From NCBI GenBank assembly GCA_029266425.1, contig JAQSWY010000036.1, positions 1-47,133 of the forward strand: 47,133 nucleotides of DNA, written 5' to 3'. Origin of the DNA: Xanthobacteraceae bacterium. GTDB lineage: Bacteria; Pseudomonadota; Alphaproteobacteria; Rhizobiales; Xanthobacteraceae. The notes below the pieces were generated by a model, which worked only from the letters and a program-made list of their open reading frames with translations, was not told the DNA's origin and did not search any database. Shown here one piece after another: positions 17,324 to 24,624 of the stretch (positions within the stretch are counted from its first letter, which is position 1; each line of letters begins with the position of its first letter). The translations under genes were made by a program, and so were the position numbers.

Positions 17324-18058
17324 CTAATCCCGCGGCCTGCTCCCGCCACCGCCCGGCCGATCCGGCGGCGATAGCGCCAGCATCGTCGTCACCGTCTCCG
17401 GCGCCGGACCGGGCGGGGCGCCGCGCTTCGGCATGCCCTCGGTGAAGGGCACAAGCTGCAGCCGGGCGATCTCCAGCACGCGGCGCAATTCGGTCACCGG
17501 CTCGGCATGCTCGTCGACCCTGAGATCGAGCGCCGGATAATCCTCCGCGCCATGGATGCGCAGCGCCGACGACTGCTTGCCGCGCCTGTCGCCGCCGGCG
17601 GCGTCGCCGGCCTCCATCGCCCGCATCAGCCGCTCGTCGAGCGGGGCGCCGGCACTTGCGGAGAAGGCCTCCTCCATCGCGGCGATCACCTCGCCACCAG
17701 TCAGCATGTTGCCCTGCACCGCGAAGCCGTCGCCGATCTCGTGGCCGAACCACTGAGTGCAGGCCGCGCCCGACCAGACCGCGGCGCGGCCTTGCGCATC
17801 CACCACGCCGATCTGCCGCAAGTCGCGCGCCTCGTCGCTCGCCATCACCGCGGCCAGCGCGTCGGGGGCGGCAGCGCCGGCGGCCATCGCCTCGAGCGCG
17901 GCGATGGCGAGATAGGGATTGGTCCAGGATTGCGTCGACACCGCCCCGACCCCGGCGCGGGTGAAGGGGCACATCGACCCGACCGCCGGCACCGCGGTCG
18001 CCACCGCAACCCCGAGCCGGCCGGTCTCCTTGCAGCGGGCGACGATTGAAAAGGTCAT
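17324..18058 (-). CDS. DUF1028 family protein
   Basis: 244-aa protein of the DUF1028 family, which is thought to have an Ntn-hydrolase-like fold; its function is not established. The family start is clear: MTFSIVARCKETGRLGVAVAT, then AVPAVGSMCPFTRAGVGAVSTQSWTNPYL, GQAVWSG-like RAAVWSGAAC, FAVQGNMLTGGEVIAAM, and the RIHGAEDYPALDLRVDEH block. The last 40 residues are Pro/Gly-rich and probably disordered. TGAGG precedes the ATG. It is 7 nt after LivF, so it is the last gene of the amide transporter operon. This suggests it acts on the same imported compound or its product, perhaps as a peptidase or amidohydrolase (inference). Confidence 0.9.
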   Translation of the reverse strand: MTFSIVARCKETGRLGVAVATAVPAVGSMCPFTRAGVGAVSTQSWTNPYLAIAALEAMAAGAAAPDALAAVMASDEARDLRQIGVVDAQGRAAVWSGAACTQWFGHEIGDGFAVQGNMLTGGEVIAAMEEAFSASAGAPLDERLMRAMEAGDAAGGDRRGKQSSALRIHGAEDYPALDLRVDEHAEPVTELRRVLEIARLQLVPFTEGMPKRGAPPGPAPETVTTMLALSPPDRPGGGGSRPRD

Positions 18059-18065
18059 GATGGCC

Positions 18066-18764
18066 TCACACGCTCAAGTGCCGCAGCACGCGGGCGGCGG
18101 CGTCCGGTTCGCGGGTGGCGCCGCTCTCGGCGATCTCGCCGCGATCCAGCACCGCCCAGCAGTCGGCCACCGCCAAGGCGAAGGGGAGATGCTGCTCGAC
18201 CAGCAGCATGGTGGTGCCGTGCCGCGCCCGTGCGTCGCGGATGACGCCGGCGAGCCGGTCGATGACGGAGGGCTGGAGCCCCTCGGTGATCTCGTCGATC
18301 AGCAGGAACTTCGCGCCCACCGCCAGCGAGCGCGCCATCAGCAGCATCTTCTGCTCGCCGCCGGAAAGCGTGCCGGCGCGCTGCTTCAGGCGTTGCAGCA
18401 GGAAGGGGAAGGATGTCTCCACCTCAGCGAGCGCGGCGTCGAAATCCGGGCCGCGCACCGCGAGGCGCAGATTCTCCTCCACGGTGAGATCCTGGAACAG
18501 CGCCTTCTCTTGCGCCACATAGCCGACACCGAGCCGCGCCACGCGGTGCGGCGGCAGCCCGGTCGCCTCTTGCCCGCCGATGGTGACGGCGCCCGTCATC
18601 TTCGGCAGGAAGCCCATCATGGCTTTCAAGAGCGTGCTCTTGCCCATGCCGTTCTTGCCGAGCACGGCGAGGATCTCGCCGGGCTGGAGCGCAAGGCTCA
18701 CCTCGCGCACCACCACGGCGCCGGCATAGCCGCTGGAGAGCCGTTCGACGTTTAGCCCGTTCAT
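18066..18764 (-). CDS. LivF-type ABC transporter ATP-binding protein
   Basis: 232-aa ATPase of a branched-chain amino acid/urea/amide (HAAT) importer. Walker A GKNGMGKST (about residues 36-44), Q-loop GYVAQEKALFQDLTVEENL, signature LSGGEQKMLLMARSL, Walker B FLLIDEITEGL and the H-loop LLVEQHLPFALA are intact. The start ATG at 18764 overlaps the stop of the LivM-LivG fusion by 4 nt (ATGA), and a LivF-sized protein results. A longer open frame upstream exists only because it runs out of frame through the LivG coding region. It works as a heterodimer with the LivG domain of its neighbour. Confidence 0.94.
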   Translation of the reverse strand: MNGLNVERLSSGYAGAVVVREVSLALQPGEILAVLGKNGMGKSTLLKAMMGFLPKMTGAVTIGGQEATGLPPHRVARLGVGYVAQEKALFQDLTVEENLRLAVRGPDFDAALAEVETSFPFLLQRLKQRAGTLSGGEQKMLLMARSLAVGAKFLLIDEITEGLQPSVIDRLAGVIRDARARHGTTMLLVEQHLPFALAVADCWAVLDRGEIAESGATREPDAAARVLRHLSV

Positions 18765-20584
18765 GCCGGCACCTCTTGCGTCGCGGCGGCCTGATGAGCG
18801 ATCCCGGCATGGCCGGAGCCGGCATAGACCTGCTTCACCAGTTCGGACTGCACCACCTCCTCGACCGAGCCGTCGAGCACGATGCGGCCCTGGTGCAGCA
18901 CGATGACCCGCGAGGAGATTTCGCGCACGAAATCGAGATCGTGCTCCACAAGCAGGATGCAGAGCCCCTGTTTCTTCGTCAGCTCGATCAATATGTCGCC
19001 GATCTGCATGCGCTCGGTCTTGGTGAGGCCGGCGGTCGGCTCGTCGAGCAACAGCACGCGCGGCTCCAGCGCCAGCACCATGGAGAGTTCGAGCGCCTGC
19101 TTCATGCCGTGCGAGAGCAAATGCGCCGGGGTCGACAACTGCCGGTCGAGGCCGGTGGTCGCCAGCACATGCATCGCGGCTTCGGGCAGCGGCAGGTCGC
19201 TGGCGCGCCGCCACAGCGAGGGGCGCTGGTGGCGGACACGGGCGATCTGCAGGCATTGCGCGACGGTGAGCGTGTCGAACACGTTCGCCATCTGGAACTT
19301 GCGCCCGACGCCGAGTGCGACGCAGGCCTCCGGCGGCCGATGGCCGATGTCATGGCCGTTGACGATGATGGTGCCGCCCGAGCGCTCGGCACCGTCGGCG
19401 ATGCAGCGCATCAGCGTGGTCTTGCCGGCGCCGTTCGGCCCGACCAGGCTCACCAGCTCGCCGGCATGGGCGGAGAAGTCGATGCCTTCCAAAACGGTGA
19501 GGCTGCCGAAGTGCTTGGCGACCCCGGCGACCGCGAGCGCCGGCCCTTCGCCGGGCTCGGGTCCTTGCGTTTCCGCGGCGTCGAGCGTCGACAGCGTCAC
19601 GCTTGCAGGCAGCTCCGCCGGGCGCTTGCGCACCAGGCCGATCAGCTTGCGCGGGATGTCGAACAGCACCGGCAGCAGGCCGCGCGGGAAGGCGACGATC
19701 ACCAGCACGAACACGGTGCCGATGATGAGCTGCCAGACGAAGGGATAGTCGCCGGAGAGCTGCGCGCTCTCATAATCGACGATCAGCGCGCCGAACACCG
19801 GGCCGAGCAGCGTGCCCCGCCCGCCGAGCGCGGTCCAGATCACCAGCTCGGTGCCGAACACGAAGCCGGCAAGCTCCGGCGCCACCACCATGGCGTAGCA
19901 GGCATAGATGTAGCCGGCGATGGCACCGATCACCGAGCAGGCGAGATAGACGACGATCTTCAGCCGCGAGGTGTTGAGGCCGAGATATTTGCAGCGCTGC
20001 TCGTTCTCCCGCACCGCGACCAGAAGCCGCCCAGCGTCGCTCTGAACGAAGATGTAGGCAAGCGTTGTCACGGCGACGAGGAAGCCGCCGGCAAGCCAGA
20101 ACCACGCCTCCGTCGAAAGGTCGAAGCTCGTGAAGCCGGAGAGTCCGCTCGACGAGCCGGTGAAGGTGCCGCCGGAATAGAGCAGCTGCGTCGCCACGAT
20201 CGGCAGCACCAGCGTGATCACCGAGGCATAAAGCGCCGAGGCGCCGTGCCAGAAGGCGAGCCAGCCGACGATCGATGCGGTGAGCAGCGCGCCGCCAATG
20301 CCCAGCCCGAGCGCGAGCAGTGCATTGGTCTCGCTGAAGTCCAGATGGGTGAAGACGAGGCCGGCCGCATAGGCGCCGGCGGCGAAGAACACCGACTGGC
20401 CGAAAGTGAGGATGCCGAGATAGCCCCATAAGAGGTCGACGGTGAGCGCCACCGCGGCATAGAGCAGCGAGCGGGTCAGCACGTTCACCGAATAGGTGTC
20501 GAGCACATAGGGCCCGATGCCGATGGCGGCGAAGGCGAGGACCGCGACCGCGAGGATCAGAGAGAGGCGGCGGGGCTCAGTCAC
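18761..20584 (-). CDS. Fused LivM permease - LivG ATPase
   Basis: 607-aa fusion of a membrane permease and an ATPase that are usually separate. Residues 1 to about 315 are LivM-like with about 8-10 hydrophobic helices (LLWGYLGILTFGQSVFFAAGAYAAGL, VRENEQRCKYLGLN, WTALGGRGTLLGPVFGALIV). A linker rich in Pro/Glu/Ala spans about 320-348. The rest is LivG-like: Walker A GPNGAGKTT near residue 382, GRKFQMANVFDTLTVAQCL, a degenerate signature LSHGMKQALELSM, Walker B VLLLDEPTAGL and LLVEHDLDFV. Starts with GTG at 20584, overlapping livH by 8 nt (GTG inside the end of livH). Both halves look complete, with no frameshift, so this is a true fusion. It forms the second permease and one ATPase site of the amide-type importer. 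Confidence 0.92.
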   Translation of the reverse strand: MTEPRRLSLILAVAVLAFAAIGIGPYVLDTYSVNVLTRSLLYAAVALTVDLLWGYLGILTFGQSVFFAAGAYAAGLVFTHLDFSETNALLALGLGIGGALLTASIVGWLAFWHGASALYASVITLVLPIVATQLLYSGGTFTGSSSGLSGFTSFDLSTEAWFWLAGGFLVAVTTLAYIFVQSDAGRLLVAVRENEQRCKYLGLNTSRLKIVVYLACSVIGAIAGYIYACYAMVVAPELAGFVFGTELVIWTALGGRGTLLGPVFGALIVDYESAQLSGDYPFVWQLIIGTVFVLVIVAFPRGLLPVLFDIPRKLIGLVRKRPAELPASVTLSTLDAAETQGPEPGEGPALAVAGVAKHFGSLTVLEGIDFSAHAGELVSLVGPNGAGKTTLMRCIADGAERSGGTIIVNGHDIGHRPPEACVALGVGRKFQMANVFDTLTVAQCLQIARVRHQRPSLWRRASDLPLPEAAMHVLATTGLDRQLSTPAHLLSHGMKQALELSMVLALEPRVLLLDEPTAGLTKTERMQIGDILIELTKKQGLCILLVEHDLDFVREISSRVIVLHQGRIVLDGSVEEVVQSELVKQVYAGSGHAGIAHQAAATQEVPA

Positions 20585-21413
20585 GGGCGAACCCCTGCGG
20601 CCGGATGCGGAGGATGATGGCGGCCAGCACCGCGATGGTGAGCCCGCCGAGCACCGGGCTGAAATGCGTCGCCACCAGCACCTGCGCGCCGCCCAGCACC
20701 AGGCACGAGACGAGGAGGCTCGCCAGCGAGGCGCCGGAGACCAGCACCAGCATGAAGGCATTGACCAGCCAAGGCACCCCCATGTTCGGATCAACGCTGG
20801 AGAGCGGTGTGATCAGCGCGCCGGCGACGCCGGCCAGCGCCGAGCCGAGCGTGAAGGTGAGGAAGCGCACCAGCCCGCTGTTTATGCCGAGCCCGCGCGC
20901 CAGATCCTCGTTCATGATCACCGCACGGGTCTCGAGGCCGAGCCGCGTGCCTTGCAGAAGCGCAGTTAGGGCGATCCCCAGCGCGGCGGCGATCAAGACG
21001 AGCGCGAGGCGATAGGCCGAATAGCTCTCGCCGAGCAGGTCGAGCGTGCCTTCGAGCGGGGCCTGTGCGAATTGCACGCCGCGCCCGAAGGCAATGGTGA
21101 TCACCTGCCCGATGATGATGCTCAGCCCCCAGGTGGCGAGAATGGCATCGAGCGGACGGGCATAGAGCGGACGCACCACGAAGCGCTCGATCGCCATGCC
21201 GGCAACGCCGCCGAACAGCGCCGCGACCGGAATGGCGAGCCACGGATTGAGCCCCAGCTGGGTGGTGACGAGCGCGGCATAGCCGCCGAGCGTCATCAGC
21301 CCGCCATGGGCGAAATTGATGATCTTCATGACGCCGAACACGAGCAGCAGCCCGGTCGCCACCGCATAGAGGATGGCGGCGGTGGTCACGATATCGAGCG
21401 TCTGCGCGATCAT
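20577..21413 (-). CDS. LivH-type ABC transporter permease
   Basis: 278-aa inner-membrane permease with about eight hydrophobic helices. LivH blocks include GLLLVFGVMKIINFAHGGLMTLGGYAAL near the N-terminus, ATWGLSIIIGQVITIAFGRGVQ, ETRAVIMNEDLARGLGINSGLVRFLTFTLGSALAGVAGAL and the C-terminal GGAQVLVATHFSPVLG. It pairs with the LivM half of the next gene, which starts within its last codons. A 260-nt gap with two palindromic repeats separates it from the binding-protein gene upstream. Because the operon also encodes a nitrilase and AmiC/AmiR, the cargo is more likely an amide, urea-like or nitrile-derived compound than a branched-chain amino acid. Confidence 0.93.
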   Translation of the reverse strand: MIAQTLDIVTTAAILYAVATGLLLVFGVMKIINFAHGGLMTLGGYAALVTTQLGLNPWLAIPVAALFGGVAGMAIERFVVRPLYARPLDAILATWGLSIIIGQVITIAFGRGVQFAQAPLEGTLDLLGESYSAYRLALVLIAAALGIALTALLQGTRLGLETRAVIMNEDLARGLGINSGLVRFLTFTLGSALAGVAGALITPLSSVDPNMGVPWLVNAFMLVLVSGASLASLLVSCLVLGGAQVLVATHFSPVLGGLTIAVLAAIILRIRPQGFARD

Positions 21414-21442
21414 GCGGTGTCTCTTCTTGTTGTCACCAACAA

Positions 21443-21556
21443 CGTCATCCTGAGGTGCTCGGACAAAGCCCGAGCCTCGAAGGATGTCCGCCCCCGATGG
21501 CCGTCTTCTGCTTCAATATCCTTCGAGGCTCGCTGCGCTCGCACCTCAGGATGACG
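21443..21556. repeat. Palindromic repeat family B, copy 2
   Basis: Starts CGTCATCCTGAGGTGCTCGG and ends GCTCGCACCTCAGGATGACG, almost identical at the ends to the copy at 11293-11407 but with a different centre. It lies inside the amide operon between the binding-protein gene and livH. Confidence 0.85.
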
Positions 21557-21574
21557 TTGCGATTCAAGTATCGG

Positions 21575-21657
21575 CGTCATGGCCGGGCTTGTCCCGGCCA
21601 TCCACGGTAGCGCGACTGTCCAGGCCGTGGGTCCCCGGGACAAGCCCGGGGATGACG
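21575..21657. repeat. Palindromic repeat family A, copy 2
   Basis: CGTCATGGCCGGGCTTGTCC opens and GGGACAAGCCCGGGGATGACG closes the element, forming a long imperfect hairpin. Same family as 9366-9441. It starts 17 nt upstream (in + coordinates) of the end of the binding-protein gene and is separated by 18 nt from repeat B. Confidence 0.85.
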
Positions 21658-21673
21658 GTGTACTGGCGGCTCC

Positions 21674-22828
21674 TCAGTTCAGCTTCGGGCACTGGTCGCC
21701 CGGATCGACGTCCTTGAAGGTGGAGAGCATCTTCACGCTGCCGTCGGCCTGCACCTGGCCGAGATACATGGTCAGCGGCGCGTGGCGCTGCTTGCTCATG
21801 GTGATGGTGCCGCGCGGGCCGTCGACGCTCACCTTGGCAAGCTCCGGGATCACCTTGGCGGCGTCTGTCGTGCCGGCCTTCTCCACCGCCGCCTTATAGG
21901 CATACACCGCCTCGTACTGCGGGACCGAGAGGTCGTTCGGGGTCTTCAGGTTCGCGCCGAACTTCTTCTCCATGGCCGCCAGGAAGGCCTTGTTGGCCGG
22001 GCTGTCGATATTGGTGAAATAGGAGCCGGAGATGAAGATGCCTTCGGCGTCCGCGCCCATGCTCTTCGCCGTTCCCTCATCGACCGCGAGATTGCCGTAC
22101 ATCGCCTTGATGCCTGCGGCGCGCAGCTGCTTGGTCAGGGTCACGTTCGGCGCGCCGCCCGCGGTCGAGGTGACGATCGCGTCCGGGTTCGCCGCCTTCA
22201 CCTTGGAGAGGATGGCGGTCCAGTCGGTGGCGTCCATCGGCGCGTATTCGTCGCCGACCACCTTGCCGCCGATCTTCTCGATATAGCTCTTGGTGAAGGC
22301 CAGCATTCCCCGGCCGAACGCATAGTCCGAGCCGATCAGGAAATAGGTCTTGGCGCCCTTGTCCTTGAAATAGTCGACGATGGGCGCGACCTGCTGGTCC
22401 GGCACCCAGGCGTTCACATACATGTACGGGCTGCAGGAGCGGCCCTCATAGAAGGACGTGTAGATGTAGGGGGTCTTGCCGCGATTGACGATCGGCAGGC
22501 CGGCATTGCGCGCCGCCGAGGTCTCCATCGAGATCAGCACATCGACCTTCTTCTGGAAGATCAGCGAATCGAACGCCTTCTGCGCGCCGGCGGCGCCGGA
22601 GGCATCGTCCGCCACTTCGAGCTTCACCTGCTTGCCGAGGATGCCGCCCTTGGCATTGATCTCATCGACCGCAAGCTCGGCCGACTGCACCACCGACGGC
22701 GCGACGACGCTGTTGGCGCCGGAGAGCCCGACCGGGATGCCGATGGTGATGACATCAGCCGCCAAGGCGGCGCTGGAGAGGAGACTCGCGGCGAGCGTGC
22801 CGGCGAGCAGGAGGGATGAGCGGGACAT
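21674..22828 (-). CDS. Periplasmic binding protein of the amide-type ABC importer
   Basis: 384-aa type-1 periplasmic binding protein (LivJ/UrtA/AmiC superfamily). A signal peptide (SLLLAGTLAASLLSSAALAA) precedes the mature start DVITIGIPVGLSGANSVVAPSV. The Venus-flytrap fold markers AELAVDEINAKGGILGKQVKL, AAGAQKAFDSLIFQKKVDV, YFLIGSDYAFGRGMLAFTK and GNLAVDEGTAKSMGADAEGI are visible. YEGRSCSPYMYVNAWVPDQQ resembles amide/urea-type rather than leucine-type receptors. CGGAG precedes the ATG. It lies 51 nt after the nitrilase gene. It is the exported partner of the cytoplasmic receptor AmiC encoded in the same cluster, both probably recognising related ligands. Confidence 0.93.
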   Translation of the reverse strand: MSRSSLLLAGTLAASLLSSAALAADVITIGIPVGLSGANSVVAPSVVQSAELAVDEINAKGGILGKQVKLEVADDASGAAGAQKAFDSLIFQKKVDVLISMETSAARNAGLPIVNRGKTPYIYTSFYEGRSCSPYMYVNAWVPDQQVAPIVDYFKDKGAKTYFLIGSDYAFGRGMLAFTKSYIEKIGGKVVGDEYAPMDATDWTAILSKVKAANPDAIVTSTAGGAPNVTLTKQLRAAGIKAMYGNLAVDEGTAKSMGADAEGIFISGSYFTNIDSPANKAFLAAMEKKFGANLKTPNDLSVPQYEAVYAYKAAVEKAGTTDAAKVIPELAKVSVDGPRGTITMSKQRHAPLTMYLGQVQADGSVKMLSTFKDVDPGDQCPKLN

Positions 22829-22879
22829 GTCGTGTTCTCCGGAAGTTTTATGGTTGTTGTCGGACGTGCCGCGGCAGGC

Positions 22880-23749
22880 TCAGTACCAGCCGCGGTTGAT
22901 GTCGGAGCCGAGCATCTCGGCATAGACGTCGGTGCGGCGGTCGCGCAGCACCTGGTTGAAGGCGTTCCAGTTGCGATCGCGGCGGGCGGCGCCGAGGTCG
23001 ATCTCGGCGCTGACGATCTCCTCGTCGGCGCGGCTCGCCGGCCCGGCGACCGGCCAGCCGGTATGGCCGACGATCAGGCTCTGGCCTTCGAAGGGCTGGC
23101 CGCGCTCGGTGCCGATGCGATCGGCGCAGGCGATGTAGAGCGAGTTGGAATGCGCGGCGGCCATAGTGAGGATGTTGGCCATCGCCTCCCGGCCCTCGGC
23201 CTGGCCGGGGATCGGCACCCAGTTGGTCGGCACGCAGATGATGTCCGCGCCCTGCAGCGCCTGCAGCCGGTAGGTCTCGGGAAACCAGCCGTCATAGCAG
23301 ATGGCGACGCCGATCCGGCCGATGGCGGTATGGAACACCGGGAAGCCGTTATTGCCGGGCTCGAAGAACAGGTTCTCTGCGCCCCACAGATGCATCTTGC
23401 GATAGGTGCCGATATGGCCTGCCGGCCCGATGACGACGGCGCTATTGTAGAGCGCGTTGCCGTCGCGCTCGGTGATGCCGGCGACGATGTGCAGCCCGCG
23501 GCGGGCCGCGATCTCGCTCCAGGCAAGGCACGTCGGGCCGCCGGGGACCGTTTCGGAGAGAGCAAAGGCTTCCTCGCGAGTCTCGAACACATAGCCGGTG
23601 TTGGCGAGTTCCGGCAGTATGATGAGCCTGGCCCCGTCATCTGCCGCGCGCTCTATCAGTGTGAGGCTGTGCGCGACATTGGCGGCGGTGTCGCCGATGC
23701 GCGGCTCCATCTGGATGCAGGCGACACGGACAAGGCTCGAACTCGGCAT
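22880..23749 (-). CDS. Nitrilase-superfamily carbon-nitrogen hydrolase
   Basis: 289-aa cytosolic amidohydrolase with the Glu-Lys-Cys triad intact: Glu47 in IILPELANTGY, Lys118 in TYRKMHLWGAE, Cys151 in VAICYDGWFPETYR, plus the second Glu125. The fold family hydrolyses amides, nitriles or carbamoyl compounds. The size and motifs fit an aliphatic or stereoselective amidase better than a true nitrilase. I start at the ATG at 23749 because GAGAAGG lies 9 nt upstream. A longer frame begins at a TTG inside the terminator T-run and is improbable. It is the first gene after the AmiR leader terminator (23791-23834), so its expression should depend on antitermination. It probably releases ammonia from the imported amide. 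Confidence 0.93.
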   Translation of the reverse strand: MPSSSLVRVACIQMEPRIGDTAANVAHSLTLIERAADDGARLIILPELANTGYVFETREEAFALSETVPGGPTCLAWSEIAARRGLHIVAGITERDGNALYNSAVVIGPAGHIGTYRKMHLWGAENLFFEPGNNGFPVFHTAIGRIGVAICYDGWFPETYRLQALQGADIICVPTNWVPIPGQAEGREAMANILTMAAAHSNSLYIACADRIGTERGQPFEGQSLIVGHTGWPVAGPASRADEEIVSAEIDLGAARRDRNWNAFNQVLRDRRTDVYAEMLGSDINRGWY

Positions 23750-23790
23750 CTGGGCGCACCTTCTCAAGCGCCGCGGCTGACCGCGTCGCG

Positions 23791-23834
23791 AAAACAAAAA
23801 GCCCCCGCAGCGCCTTCCGGCGCCGACGAGGGCT
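23791..23834 (-). terminator. Leader terminator upstream of the nitrilase operon
   Basis: On the minus strand AGCCCTCG-TCGGCGCC, loop GGAA, GGCGCTGCGGGGGCT is followed by TTTTTGTTTT. The stem is about 13-14 bp with G.U pairs and one bulge. It ends 41 nt before the nitrilase ATG. As a strong intrinsic terminator placed ahead of the structural genes, it is the expected target of AmiR-type antitermination. Confidence 0.85.
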
Positions 23835-23851
23835 GCACAGCCTGTATGTGG

Positions 23852-23869
23852 AACGGCAACGCTGCCGCC
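23852..23869 (-). promoter_or_regulatory. Candidate ANTAR-binding hexaloop hairpin in the leader RNA
   Basis: On the minus strand GGCGGC pairs with GCCGTT (four Watson-Crick plus two G.U pairs) around the six-base loop AGCGTT. ANTAR proteins recognise hexaloop hairpins with A at loop position 1 and G at position 4; both are present. A second short hairpin, GGC-TGTGCA-GCC at 23842-23831, has G4 but not A1, and shares its 3' arm with the terminator, so the two are mutually exclusive. Confidence 0.6.
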
Positions 23870-23928
23870 GCGCTCAATGGAACGCTAACTATTGCGATCG
23901 AACCGCAGCAGGAAGATCAAGTCAAGGT

Positions 23929-23951
23929 AAAATTGCCGAAGACGGCGGCAA
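23929..23951 (-). terminator. Possible weak terminator after amiR
   Basis: Minus-strand TTGCCG (23951-23946), a 7-nt loop, CGGCAA (23938-23933), then TTTT (23932-23929). It is 46 nt past the amiR stop. The short stem suggests partial termination, which would let some transcripts continue into the leader. Confidence 0.4.
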
Positions 23952-23997
23952 CTTCGCATGTGCACATAATATAAGCGCAGGTGCCTATTTCTGAGCC

Positions 23998-24612
23998 CTA
24001 CTTCTCCACCTCGCCATCGCGGCTCAGTTCGGCGAGCATGGCATGGGCATTGATGATCGAGCCCGCGATGGTGCCCATCGGCACGCGCTTCGCCGTCGCC
24101 TGCTTGCGGATGAACTGGTAGGCATCGTCCTCCGACAAGTTGCGCAAACTCATCAGCAGCCGCGTCGCCTTTTCGATCTCGCGCCGCGTGCGCAGCGTGT
24201 CTTCGAGCTTCGTTATCTTGGCCAGCAGCCGGCTCTCATAGCCGCGCATGGAGAGTGCCAGCACCAGGTTCGACAGCACGCCGGAGGCCCGGATCGGGCG
24301 CACCAGCACGCCATGGGCGCTGGAATCCAGCAGCGCCTTGAGCACGGTCGGATTCTCGTAATCGACGATGGCGATGTGGGCGATCTGGAGATCGGCCATG
24401 CGCCAGGGCATCGAGCTCTTGGTGTCGCGGTCGAGCAGGAAGAACACGGCGTCGAGCGGCTGCGGCAGCTGCACTGGAGGCGGCCATACCATCTGCACCT
24501 GGCAGCCGATGCGCTGGAGCTGGCGCACCAGATCCTCGCCGTCCTGGTCGCGCGGATGCACCACGGCGACGCGCGTGTTGCGCAGATTCTGGATGAGCGA
24601 GGAGGTGCTCAC
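23998..24612 (-). CDS. amiR: AmiR-type ANTAR-domain antiterminator
   Basis: 204-aa RNA-binding regulator. Residues about 10-125 form a receiver-like domain (TRVAVVHPRDQDGEDLVRQLQ, IAIVDYENPTVLKAL, GVLVRPIRASGV) that lacks a convincing phosphorylation Asp, as in AmiR. A short coiled coil (LLAKITKLEDTLRTRREIEKA) leads into the ANTAR domain of about 50 residues (ATRLLMSLRNLSEDDAYQFIRKQATAKRVPMGTIAGSII), which binds leader RNA hairpins and prevents termination. Starts with GTG at 24612, 12 nt after amiC. By analogy with the amidase system of Pseudomonas aeruginosa, AmiC holds AmiR inactive until an amide binds. The target would be the leader at 23791-23869 just downstream. Confidence 0.93.
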   Translation of the reverse strand: MSTSSLIQNLRNTRVAVVHPRDQDGEDLVRQLQRIGCQVQMVWPPPVQLPQPLDAVFFLLDRDTKSSMPWRMADLQIAHIAIVDYENPTVLKALLDSSAHGVLVRPIRASGVLSNLVLALSMRGYESRLLAKITKLEDTLRTRREIEKATRLLMSLRNLSEDDAYQFIRKQATAKRVPMGTIAGSIINAHAMLAELSRDGEVEK

Positions 24613-24624
24613 CGTGTTTGCCCG

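Noticed and set aside
15247..17349. 700-codon minus-strand frame opposite the RND pump
   Set aside because: Composition is Glu/Asp/Arg/His-rich without any domain; it is the antisense shadow of a clearly real gene.
18066..19256. 396-codon version of the LivF-like ATPase
   Set aside because: The first 164 codons overlap the LivG coding region in another frame; the ATGA junction at 18764 and LivF length support the shorter gene.
21443..21657. Palindromic elements as insertion-sequence remnants
   Set aside because: No transposase fragment and no flanking target duplication visible; same elements recur as short intergenic units elsewhere in the window.
23968..23990. Possible sigma-54 promoter (GGCAC element) after amiR
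   Set aside because: On the minus strand GGCACCTGCGCTTAT lacks the GC dinucleotide at the required -12 spacing.
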